A program made the translations under genes and the position numbers. From positions 1-41,501 of the forward strand of contig JAKSAX010000158.1 of the NCBI GenBank assembly GCA_022361395.1: a DNA stretch of 41,501 bases, written 5' to 3'. The notes below the pieces were generated by a model. The model did not search any database, had not been told where the DNA came from, and saw nothing but the letters and a program-made list of their open reading frames with translations. Shown here piece by piece: positions 33,642 through 41,234 of this stretch (the first letter of the stretch is position 1; every line of letters begins with the position of its first letter). The DNA is from Desulfobacterales bacterium. GTDB taxonomy: Bacteria; Desulfobacterota; Desulfobacteria; Desulfobacterales; Desulfobacteraceae.

Positions 33642-33936
33642 ACAAGGAGTGAAGTTTTACCAAAGGGAATCGCTGTTCAGTTTGAGGGTTTGTCTCCTTA
33701 TTTTATGGAAATACTTGAGCGACAGAGATACAATCCTTCACTGAATCACCATCAGTTTTGTAGACACTTTCTTTCAAATTCTGATGGTGCCAAATCATTG
33801 GCAAGGGACTAACCGCAGAAAAATGAAAAAAAGAATAGCTACATTCAGAAGGAAGCTTTTTGGTAATTAGAGGCTGAAAGAATCGGTTTACATACAATAT
33901 CAAATACTGGTTTCCTTTACATGACCTAAGAATGTT

Positions 33937-34072
33937 GTTATGCAACTCATCGGACAAAAAAGTTTTTCTGAGTAGCCAGAAAAGCCGTTAATAATCGAAC
34001 CTATCCGATTGGTTACATTTTTATAATTTAGTCCAGGGTAGAAACCCTGGACTAAAATCGACGTTGCATAAC
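33937..34072. repeat. MITE-like unit with terminal inverted repeats and a perfect internal hairpin
   Basis: GTTATGCAAC at 33937-33946 and its exact reverse complement GTTGCATAAC at 34063-34072 bound a 136-base unit. Near the right end lies a perfect 13-base stem TTTAGTCCAGGGT (34027-34039) with ACCCTGGACTAAA (34044-34056). No coding frame lies between. No target-site duplication is obvious. It could be a miniature transposable element, or the hairpin could be a terminator for the DUF3795 side. Confidence 0.45.
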
Positions 34073-34249
34073 GGAAGTCCTGAGAGGCCAAACTGTTTGA
34101 TAGGTTCTTGACTTTTACACCCGAAATACTCAGATAGACTGCTTACCAATTCAAAAACACCGGCTCTCGTCCCTGTGCATTATGATTGTTGTGGCCAAAT
34201 CTCTTAAAAAACGCCGCCCCTTTTTAAAGGTCAACCCCGGTCCCTTACT

Positions 34250-34768
34250 TCATTTCAGGGTAAAAAAACTGTCTATTGTATCTCTGTGTTTGGCAACATA
34301 CTCACAACTGGGCTCTTTGCCGCATTTCCGGCACTTTGCATCATATGCTGAATTGAGTGTCCGGCAGGCGGGACAGGCATAGTGCTGCCGCATCTCTTTG
34401 AGCCATTGCTGATACCCGGCCACCCTGATCCGGTCGAGATTTTCCCACAACTCAATCCGGTGCGGTCTTTCAGACTTGAAGCGCTTGAGTTCGTTACAGG
34501 GATATTCATCACAAAGACTGCAAAAATCAATTCCTTTTTGAGCGGCACAGGCAAACATCCTGCAATCCGCGCAATAGGGCAGCCGTTTGGCGGACCGGCA
34601 TCCGTGGCATCTGGCCTCTTTTTCGGTAATTTTGAAAGATTCTGCCAGTTTTTTCAACCTTGCCGGATCTTCGTGCGTGGCAATATAAATTGAGCATGCT
34701 TCACAGTAAAGCCCGCACACAGCAGCATGTTTTTTCTCCGGTGCTCTTTTATCTTCCTGTTGGTTCAT
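34250..34768 (-). CDS. DUF3795 cysteine-rich protein with C-terminal zinc ribbon
   Basis: A 172-residue protein from ATG 34768 (MNQQEDKRAPEKK). Residues about 15-90 match the DUF3795 pattern: CGLYCEACSIYI, CHGCRSAKRLPYCADC and CSLCDEYPCNELKRFK. Residues about 130-155 form a separate zinc ribbon (ACPACRTLNSAYDAKCRKCG). In all about 15 cysteines suggest metal or cluster binding. DUF3795 proteins are frequent in anaerobes and have no known role. A weak CAGGTAAGA ribosome site lies 10 bases ahead; an upstream in-frame ATG at 34846 or 34876 is possible, so the N terminus is uncertain. Confidence 0.84.
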   Translation of the reverse strand: MNQQEDKRAPEKKHAAVCGLYCEACSIYIATHEDPARLKKLAESFKITEKEARCHGCRSAKRLPYCADCRMFACAAQKGIDFCSLCDEYPCNELKRFKSERPHRIELWENLDRIRVAGYQQWLKEMRQHYACPACRTLNSAYDAKCRKCGKEPSCEYVAKHRDTIDSFFTLK

Positions 34769-35113
34769 ATGGCTATTCTTACCTGTTTGAGTGTTTTTTT
34801 CGTTTCCGTCCCCTGATTTTACGCGGAACAGATGATTTTTCTCCATTATATTGTATTTTATCATTCGGGATAGCAAGTAATGAATAACTCTGTGAAATTT
34901 TTTAGGGTAAAACGGTTGATAGGGAAACGGTTCAGCGTAAAATCCGGCTCATTGCTCGCACATGCCACTTAAGCAAATCTTTACACCAAATTGCTGCCGG
35001 ACGTTCCAATTAAATGCTATCTGTGACAACTGTTTTGATTGATCTCCAATATTTCTGAAGATTACCACCGGACTAAATGACACTCATACTAACGATACAG
35101 GAGGGAAGTTAAA
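34769..35113. other. Intergenic, no feature except the downstream ribosome site
   Basis: 345 bases between the divergent DUF3795 and orphan genes (up to 108 bases of it could be an N-terminal extension of DUF3795). I see no conserved frame, tRNA or hairpin with a T run. The promoter of the gene at 35114 should be here; only TTGATT at about 35036 is a weak candidate for a -35. The strong site AGGAGGG at 35099-35105 belongs to the gene at 35114. Confidence 0.5.
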
Positions 35114-35686
35114 ATGCCGGCTACAGGCCTCAATTTGATAAGGGCAATCAAAAGGAACGACTCACTCCTGGACATAGACAATTGCCCGGGAGTCCCGGCA
35201 CAAATGGGCAAGGCTTTTTATGGTGACTGGCAGGATGATGACGATGAAACAATCATTGAGGCCGGGAGAGATTGCTTAACCCGTATCAGGAGCCTGATCG
35301 ATTTCAGCGGCGGAAATACAGAGACGGCAGTATGGCATCTCGATATAATCGGAAATACCCATCACTTTGTTGTCGTGCCATGGCATAAGCCCTCACAAGA
35401 ACTGGTTTACACCGTATTTATGGCCTATGAGAACAAGTATACGCTAAAAAAGTATATCAATGGCACAACGCCTGCCCCAGGCCGGGGTGTAAAGGGGTAT
35501 AAGGATAGCTGGACCAGCAAGCAACTCAGGACAATGCTTAATAAATTGATAAACATTGCAAATCTGTGGGAAGAGTACTTTGGTGCGGTTGGCGCAGGTA
35601 ACGTTGAAAGTATAAGGTGCTACAAGTACACGAATATAAGTCTGTCCGATGCCATCAATAATGTGAATGAATACAATGGCCAATAA
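35114..35686 (+). CDS. Unknown 190-residue protein
   Basis: Not recognised. A very strong AGGAGGG ribosome site 8 bases before ATG 35114 shows it is a real gene. The protein is soluble, without signal peptide or membrane segment. It has an acidic stretch (GDWQDDDDETIIEAGRDC), a beta-rich core with a His-His pair (WHLDIIGNTHHFVVVPWHK) and a Tyr/Asn-rich end (CYKYTNISLSDAINNVNEY). The Cys-24 and the His-His in HHFVVVPW could in principle form a Cys-His hydrolase pair of the papain/NlpC kind, but no family signature supports this. It stands alone between DUF3795 and the antiporter in the presumed accessory stretch. Confidence 0.65.
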   Translation: MPATGLNLIRAIKRNDSLLDIDNCPGVPAQMGKAFYGDWQDDDDETIIEAGRDCLTRIRSLIDFSGGNTETAVWHLDIIGNTHHFVVVPWHKPSQELVYTVFMAYENKYTLKKYINGTTPAPGRGVKGYKDSWTSKQLRTMLNKLINIANLWEEYFGAVGAGNVESIRCYKYTNISLSDAINNVNEYNGQ

Positions 35687-35818
35687 GTAACAACGCTGTG
35701 CACTTCTTAAATTATCCTTAAATTCAGCCTTTCATTGATATCGTTTCCTGGTTATTATAACCGCTGTGCAATACCCGGCTGTTATTTATTAACCCATCAT
35801 ATCGGATAATACTTACAA

Positions 35819-37402
35819 ATGGAAACCATACTCATTGTTACGGCATTTATATTCGGATTCGGCGCGCAGCAGGCAGGCCTGCCCCCACTGGTCGGTTTTC
35901 TCGCTGCCGGATTTGCATTGAATATGGCAGGCGTAGAAACCACCGAGACCCTTCACGAGCTTGCGGATATCGGTGTGATCCTCCTGCTGTTCAGTATCGG
36001 ACTCAAGGTAAAGGTTAAAAAACTTTTGGAACCCCAGATCTGGGCTGTGGCATCCCTTCACATGGTCATCATGGTCGTGTTTTTTGGAGGGGCTGTTTTC
36101 GGCCTGGGGCTGATCGGATTTATGCAGTTCGGGTCCCTTTCAGTCAACCAGGTATTGCTCATTGCCTTTGCATTAAGCTTTTCCAGTACGGTCTTTGCGG
36201 TCAAAATCCTTGAGCAGAGAGGGGACATGAACTCCAAACAGGGCCGCCTGTCCATCGGAGTTCTGATTATGCAGGATCTTTTTGCCGTTATTTTTATCAC
36301 GGTCTCTTCCGGAAAACTTCCTTCTCCTCTTGCACTGGGACTTGTCTTACTTTTTTTCCTGCGCAGGCCTCTGGCTGCAATACTGGACCGCAGCGGCCAT
36401 GGGGAACTCCTGGTCCTCCTGGCCTGTATCCTTCCGGTTGCAGGCGCATCAGTATTTGAATACGTCGGCCTTAAGCCTGATTTAGGGGCCCTGCTTTTAG
36501 GTATGCTGCTGGCAGGCCATTCCAAGATCGATGAGCTTTCAAAGGCCATGTTCGGCTTTAAGGATCTTTTTCTGGTGGGATTTTTCCTGACCGTGGGCAT
36601 GGCGGAACTGCCAAATATGGATGCTGTGTGGACAGCACTGGTTATGGTGGCCTTTGTACCGGTTAAGGTTATTGTTTTTTTTCTGTTGTTTACCCGGTTT
36701 TCCCTGCGGGCAAGAACAGCCCTGATCTCATCCACCAACCTGGCAAATTACAGTGAATTCGGTTTGATTGTCGGTGCCCTGGCCGTAAGCCAGGGCTGGC
36801 TGGATAACAATTGGCTGATCATACTTGCTGTTGCCGTGTCCATCTCCATGGTGGCGGCGTCTCCGGCTTCTGACCTCGCGGCACGGCTCTATTGCCGTAA
36901 AAACAAGTTGTTTCAAAAATTTGAAACCAGGAAGCGGCTTCCCGATGACCGGCAGATTGACATTGGCGATGCCCATGTTGTGGTGTTTGGTATGGGCAGA
37001 GTGGGAACCGGGGCCTATGACAACCTGCTCAGGCAGTACAACAGCAGGGTGATCGGGATTGATGCCGATCCAAGCCGGGTAAAGGAACATATAGGCAAGG
37101 GGCGTCACGTTATTACCGGTGACGCCGAGGACTATGATTTCTGGCAGCGGGGCATTGGCGAGCAAAGACAGATATCCCTGATACTGCTCACCATGTCCTA
37201 TGCAGGGAACCTGGCCGCAGCCAAGCAGATATCCTCTTTTTCCCTCAACGCCGAAGTTGCTTCAATTGCGGCGTTTGATGACGAGGTCGAACACCTGAAA
37301 GAAGCAGGTGTCGACATGGTATTTAATTTGTATGCAGAGGCCGGGGCAGGGTTTTCAGATCATATCTGCCAAATTGCGGACCAGTGCACTTATCCCGGAT
37401 AA
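35819..37402 (+). CDS. CPA2-family monovalent cation:proton antiporter with TrkA-N domain (KefB/YbaL type)
   Basis: A 527-residue inner-membrane exchanger. Residues 1-370 have about 12 hydrophobic helices with the CPA2 landmarks LPPLVGFLAAGFALN, ADIGVILLLFSIGLKVK, SLSFSSTVFAVKILEQRGDM and PDLGALLLGMLLAGH. Residues about 385-500 are the NAD-binding TrkA-N (RCK) domain, VVVFGMGRVGTGAYDNLL followed by VIGIDADPSR and VITGDAEDYDF. It ends soon after the RCK domain, without TrkA-C. Potassium or sodium export for pH or osmotic control is the family role. No ribosome site is clear at ATG 35819. Confidence 0.92.
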   Translation: METILIVTAFIFGFGAQQAGLPPLVGFLAAGFALNMAGVETTETLHELADIGVILLLFSIGLKVKVKKLLEPQIWAVASLHMVIMVVFFGGAVFGLGLIGFMQFGSLSVNQVLLIAFALSFSSTVFAVKILEQRGDMNSKQGRLSIGVLIMQDLFAVIFITVSSGKLPSPLALGLVLLFFLRRPLAAILDRSGHGELLVLLACILPVAGASVFEYVGLKPDLGALLLGMLLAGHSKIDELSKAMFGFKDLFLVGFFLTVGMAELPNMDAVWTALVMVAFVPVKVIVFFLLFTRFSLRARTALISSTNLANYSEFGLIVGALAVSQGWLDNNWLIILAVAVSISMVAASPASDLAARLYCRKNKLFQKFETRKRLPDDRQIDIGDAHVVVFGMGRVGTGAYDNLLRQYNSRVIGIDADPSRVKEHIGKGRHVITGDAEDYDFWQRGIGEQRQISLILLTMSYAGNLAAAKQISSFSLNAEVASIAAFDDEVEHLKEAGVDMVFNLYAEAGAGFSDHICQIADQCTYPG

Positions 37403-37468
37403 TCCTGAGTTTGCATCCGGCTCTGCATTGCCCCATCATTCTTAAAATCCGCTGGAAAACAGCCCATT

Positions 37469-37498
37469 TTGCACTTGCAAATTCCACCGGAATAATAT
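37469..37498 (+). promoter_or_regulatory. Candidate promoter of tRNA-Leu (TAA)
   Basis: TTGCAC (37469-37474), an 18-base spacer and TAATAT (37493-37498), ending 18 bases before the tRNA. The match is fair and the position is right. Confidence 0.5.
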
Positions 37499-37516
37499 AT
37501 TTAGTGCGGGTGATGT

Positions 37517-37603
37517 GCCTGGGTGGCGGAACTGGTAGACGCAAGGGACTTAAAATCCCTCGGGCTTAGGCCTGTACGAGTTCAATTCTCGTCCCAGGTA
37601 CCA
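37517..37603 (+). tRNA. tRNA-Leu (anticodon TAA)
   Basis: An 87-base class II tRNA with encoded CCA. Acceptor GCCTGGG pairs with CCCAGGT (terminal G-U). Anticodon stem AGGGA/TCCCT, loop CTTAAAA, TAA at 37551-37553. Long variable arm CGGGCTTAGGCCTGT, T loop GTTCAATTC. Third leucine tRNA in about 5 kb; it has its own promoter and terminator. Confidence 0.97.
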
Positions 37604-37610
37604 AAAAATA

Positions 37611-37640
37611 ACCGGAATCGTTTAGACTTCCGGTTTTTTT
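37611..37640 (+). terminator. Rho-independent terminator after tRNA-Leu (TAA)
   Basis: ACCGGAA (37611-37617) pairs with TTCCGGT (37628-37634), 10-base loop, followed by seven T (37634-37640). Confidence 0.9.
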
Positions 37641-37762
37641 ATGGACAAACTGGTTGCCCATCCCCGGGCAACTATATTTTCCTGCTTTTTCCTTTATTAA
37701 AATCAATCCCCTTGCCTCTCATTTTTATCTTGAACTGAGAAGCGGCTAAAATTGGCTGAATT

Positions 37763-38884
37763 TCAACTTGCTATTGAAATCCCGTCCATATCCACAAACA
37801 TGGCTACCACGCCCCATCCGCCAAATGACTCTGCAACGCCCATGCAAAGCTCATTTTCTCCTTTTTTAAGATCCAGGCACAATTCATAATAATATAGATA
37901 GGACATTTCATCCGAGTTTCCGATTTTTTCATATCTGCCCATAATCCCGAGGAATCGATAATCTCTGCACTTATAGGTGCTGTTACCCCAAAATTGAAGC
38001 TTGCCGTTAAGGTAAAAATGGACCCTGTTGCTGAATCCGAATTTCAATTGCTTCATTTGATCCTTTTCAGAATCTATGGTTATCCGGGAGAAGACACAGT
38101 TTTTCTCTGGCAAAAGCGGATGCAGCATTGCAAAATTTGTGATTCCTGATCTTTCGGCATCAAGTTTTTCCCAGGTTCTCTCCTGCATATCCTGATCCGT
38201 TAGTTGGGTTTTCCCATTTAGTGCCTCGCCGTTAAACGCATCCGAAACCGACCATGATAAGACTGTTCCTTCATGATAAATTTTCTTTCCTTCCGAAGTT
38301 TTTTTGATTGTTACATTTTCCGTGTTTGTGTAACTGAAATTTGAAAAATACCCCGGAGCAAAAGATATCTCAGGCCCTCCTCCCAAAACCACCAACCCCA
38401 CCGTTCCGGATATGATTCCACGCTTCAGTTCAGGGACGTACAACACAGGCGTATCCATATCATTTATATACAAATTCGCTTCGTGTCCCAACACAACAAG
38501 TTTTACGTGATTCCATTGGTTAAAGGAAAAATCTGCCGTAGCATTGTACCCTTCCCCATAAAATAACTGCCAGGCAGGTACATTGTTGAAGCAAGGTTCA
38601 TATTGAGTTGCATAGATGGACCCTGAATTTTTCGGACGCAAATATATCTCTTCGAAATTGCTTTCATTCTGCATGCGGAACGCAGAACCCATATATCCGC
38701 TTTCGTCTGCAAAGGCGATATCGTACTCGATTATACCGTTTTCAAAAACAGAATCTTTGGCGTATGCGATTCCATTATTAAGATAGAGGCTATCCTGGCC
38801 CAAATAGTTCTCAAACTTATAAGTCACCGCCTGTACTACCCATTGATCCGCATTAAAATTCACGACATTTGTGTTGTCCGACAT
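37763..38884 (-). CDS. Concanavalin-A-like (LamG/DUF1080 type) carbohydrate-binding protein
   Basis: A 373-residue all-beta protein. Residues about 20-190 resemble the concanavalin-A-like lectin/glucanase fold of LamG and DUF1080 proteins: GIAYAKDSVFENGIIEYDIA, GYMGSAFRMQNESNFEEIYL, FSFNQWNHVKLVVLGHEAN and LYINDMDTPVL. Residues about 200-373 form a second beta-sandwich (FSNRVHFYLNGKLQFWGN, YYYELCLDLKKGENELC), as in discoidin-like carbohydrate-binding tails. There is no signal peptide, so it should stay in the cytoplasm unless it leaves by another route. GGGAGG ribosome site 6 bases before ATG 38884. Divergent from the sulfatase, with which it may share a substrate. No glycosidase catalytic motif is visible. 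Confidence 0.75.
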   Translation of the reverse strand: MSDNTNVVNFNADQWVVQAVTYKFENYLGQDSLYLNNGIAYAKDSVFENGIIEYDIAFADESGYMGSAFRMQNESNFEEIYLRPKNSGSIYATQYEPCFNNVPAWQLFYGEGYNATADFSFNQWNHVKLVVLGHEANLYINDMDTPVLYVPELKRGIISGTVGLVVLGGGPEISFAPGYFSNFSYTNTENVTIKKTSEGKKIYHEGTVLSWSVSDAFNGEALNGKTQLTDQDMQERTWEKLDAERSGITNFAMLHPLLPEKNCVFSRITIDSEKDQMKQLKFGFSNRVHFYLNGKLQFWGNSTYKCRDYRFLGIMGRYEKIGNSDEMSYLYYYELCLDLKKGENELCMGVAESFGGWGVVAMFVDMDGISIAS

Positions 38885-39452
38885 TTTTTTCCTCCCATGG
38901 TGGATGGTATATGGACGTTATTTACCTGCTTTTTAATAAAGATGGAGCGGGCATTTTTAAAGAACGCGGAAAAGAAGAATGAAAAAAAGAAGAGAGTTTG
39001 CCCGATTAGCTAAAGCCTGACTATGATTAATATTTATAAATTGCCACTTGTTTTTTGTCAATGAAAAAACTCAGGTGTTATCCTCCCAACTAGCTAATTT
39101 GATTATATTCTGCGATCCTTCTGCCGGACTGTTTTTTATTGTCCAAAGAAAGAAATTGACATTTTTTCCACGGTGGCTTATGGTTTTTACTGCGAGATTC
39201 TTTCCAAAGTTGATGGTGTCGCAATACTCTTTCCAAATCCGATGACACCACATTGTATTTTTCAGATGTTTCCCAGAGAACGGAGCAGGTTAATCGCATC
39301 TAAGCTCGGTACTACTCTTAATTTTTTGAGATTTCAAACTCCTATGCGTTATCCGGATTTTGCCCGCGGTTGCCTGTACAAAAGTAACTTATTGGAATCT
39401 AAGGGTCTGAAAACTTATATATGTAGACCCTGGAGAAAGGAGCAGAATAGCC
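38885..39452. other. Divergent intergenic region between lectin and sulfatase genes
   Basis: 568 bases, AT-rich. Frames in the middle (39048-39299, either strand) are short, lack ribosome sites and match nothing I know; they could be decayed coding DNA. Two related 22-base motifs TCTTTCCAAA-N3-GATG lie at 39199-39220 and 39228-39249, with a similar one at 33770-33791. The right end holds the sulfatase promoter and operator-like palindrome (39392-39431) and ribosome site AAAGGAG (39436-39442). Confidence 0.5.
39392..39431 (+). promoter_or_regulatory. Sulfatase promoter with operator-like inverted repeat
   Basis: TTGGAA (39392-39397), 18-base spacer, TATATA (39416-39421) form a candidate promoter. 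An inverted repeat AGGGTCT (39402-39408) and AGACCCT (39425-39431) surrounds the -10, with 16 bases between the arms. A repressor bound there would block the polymerase. No regulator gene is adjacent in the window. Confidence 0.45.
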
Positions 39453-41072
39453 ATGAGTGAAAAATGGGGGCCGTTTAAAAAACGCCCGAACATTCTTATT
39501 CTTATGACTGACCAGGAAAGAGAGGTTCGTCATTTTCCCGAAGGATGGGCTGAAAAACATCTGCCGGGACTGACCTGGCTGAAAAACAACGGTCTGTCAT
39601 TTACCAATGCATTTTGCAGTGCAACACCATGTTCACCGAGCAGGGGAATACTCTTCACAGGCATGTACCAGTCACAAACTGGCCTGTGGCAAATAGGTGA
39701 TACACTGCCTTCCGGGATCAAGACCATGGGCAATCTTATGGCAGAAAAAGGCTACCAGGTTCTTTACAAAGGTAAATGGCACCTGAGCGGTGATTTCGAC
39801 GATGTTTCAATGAACCGTCCGTCATCCGGAGAGGAGATGGTAGACGAAGACAAGGCAATGGCGACGGACTGGGGGTTTCCCGGGTGGACCTCACCGGATT
39901 CCGGTACCGAAGAGCGGGATACCCCCATACCGGATGCACCGTGGAATCCCCCGAGAGTGGACGAAAGCACCAGTCTCCTGAACACATTGGGGGGCGGCAC
40001 CATCAATAATGACAACCGGGTCATAAACGGGCCGCTTTATCAGGATAATCAGGAGAGTGTGACCGGGTTTCTGAAAAACAGGCAAAGCGGTGATGCTCCT
40101 TTCTTTATGGTGGCTTCCATGGTGAATCCCCATGATATCTGGGTCTATCCTTATTCGGCTGCGTTATCCGGATATCCGGTTTGCGAAATCAATTCCGAAA
40201 TATTCGATGATTTCGAGCTTCCGTTGAATTATCAGGATACGCTTGAAACAAAGCCGGCAGCTCAAAAAAACTATGCGCAATTTGTATATAAGAAAGAATT
40301 TGATACCCATGACAGGGAAACAGCCCTGAACTACCTGAAGTTCTATGCCTATCTTCAGATGCAAAGCGACAAACTGATGCATGATGTCATTCAAACCCTG
40401 GAGGTTAAAAACCTGCTGGATGACACCATTATCATCCACCTTGCGGATCATGGCGAAATGGGGATGTCACACAAAATGGTGGAAAAGATCTTCAACGTTT
40501 ACCAGGAAACGGTAAATGTACCTGTCATCTTTTCAAATCCCTTATTGCGCAGAGAGTATTACGGCAACAAGCCCGTCCGGTCCGATGCATTAATCGGCCT
40601 GGTCGATATCATGCCGACTCTGGCCTCTATTGCAGGGTGGACTGAGGAAGAACTGGATGCGTCCGGATACAAGCTTCAGGGGGCGGATTTCTCAGCTGCA
40701 ATACTTGAACCGGGCGCTTCCACACAGAGCGACGTTCTGCTTACATTCCAAGGCAATCCTTTTGCAGGCTCCGGGGAAACGGGCCACATACGTGCCATTT
40801 TCGACGGCAAATACAAATATGGCGTTTATTTCAACAGCCCTGAAACCCCGGATGACAGCAACGACAAGGCAAAGTCTATTAAACCGGATCCTCAATATGA
40901 AATGTATAATCTTGAAGCCGATCCTAATGAAATGGAGAATCTCCTTTTCAACCCTACCAATGAGAATCTTGAAAAGGCAAAGGAGATGTACGCCAGGCTG
41001 ACAGCTCTATTGGAGAAGAATGATATGGCCCCGGCAACATGGAGTGAAATTCCATACTATCAGAAGTGGTGA
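39453..41072 (+). CDS. Type I sulfatase, Cys-type (formylglycine-dependent)
   Basis: Hydrolyses a sulfate ester. The 539 residues carry the sulfatase fold: NILILMTDQE with metal Asp20, and the active-site signature CSPSRGILFTG starting at Cys60, which must be converted to formylglycine. Downstream are YKGKWHLSG (Lys and His ligands), MVNPHDIW, IIHLADHGEMGMSHK (metal Asp-His) and the end motif YEMYNLEADPNEMENLL. There is no signal peptide, so it is probably cytoplasmic; the substrate, a small sulfate ester or sulfated sugar, cannot be named. AAAGGAG lies 10 bases before ATG 39453. Cys-type sulfatases need FGE or an anaerobic radical SAM maturase; none is complete in this window, but see 41235-41501. 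Confidence 0.93.
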   Translation: MSEKWGPFKKRPNILILMTDQEREVRHFPEGWAEKHLPGLTWLKNNGLSFTNAFCSATPCSPSRGILFTGMYQSQTGLWQIGDTLPSGIKTMGNLMAEKGYQVLYKGKWHLSGDFDDVSMNRPSSGEEMVDEDKAMATDWGFPGWTSPDSGTEERDTPIPDAPWNPPRVDESTSLLNTLGGGTINNDNRVINGPLYQDNQESVTGFLKNRQSGDAPFFMVASMVNPHDIWVYPYSAALSGYPVCEINSEIFDDFELPLNYQDTLETKPAAQKNYAQFVYKKEFDTHDRETALNYLKFYAYLQMQSDKLMHDVIQTLEVKNLLDDTIIIHLADHGEMGMSHKMVEKIFNVYQETVNVPVIFSNPLLRREYYGNKPVRSDALIGLVDIMPTLASIAGWTEEELDASGYKLQGADFSAAILEPGASTQSDVLLTFQGNPFAGSGETGHIRAIFDGKYKYGVYFNSPETPDDSNDKAKSIKPDPQYEMYNLEADPNEMENLLFNPTNENLEKAKEMYARLTALLEKNDMAPATWSEIPYYQKW

Positions 41073-41179
41073 TGAAATGACGTATCAAGGCGCATTGCTT
41101 TTCCTGGTCCGGGAACCGGTTATGGAACAATGCCAATGGGGGTGAAACGCCTTGCCTGTGGATGCCCCCAGGACGGATA

Positions 41180-41214
41180 CCGCAGATGGGAGGGGATGAT
41201 CCTCCCATCTGCGG
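41180..41214. terminator. Perfect hairpin between convergent genes, possible bidirectional terminator
   Basis: CCGCAGATGGGAGG (41180-41193) pairs perfectly with CCTCCCATCTGCGG (41201-41214), loop GGATGAT. No T run follows on the plus strand and only a short CTTTT-type run on the minus strand, so intrinsic termination is uncertain. It sits between the sulfatase end and the convergent partial gene. Confidence 0.55.
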
Positions 41215-41234
41215 GAAAAGTTGCCAGGTATTGC

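Larger units (their letters stand above)
33524..34249. other. Long AT-rich intergenic stretch, no convincing gene
   Basis: These 726 bases between the FlxA-like and DUF3795 genes contain only short, poorly supported frames with no recognised product (for example an 84-codon minus-strand frame at 33703-33957 with no ribosome site or family). Structure seen: a possible sigma-28 promoter at 33614-33641, an inverted repeat CACCATCAG/CTGATGGTG at 33747-33789, and a MITE-like unit at 33937-34072. Base composition is lower in GC than neighbouring genes. It is most likely decayed accessory DNA. Confidence 0.6.

Noticed and set aside
33703..33957. 84-codon minus-strand frame in the long gap
   Set aside because: No ribosome site, no family, AT-rich composition; could not be tied to a transposase.
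39048..39299. Short frames in the lectin-sulfatase gap as a possible transposase remnant
   Set aside because: No catalytic motif or family resemblance could be shown on either strand.
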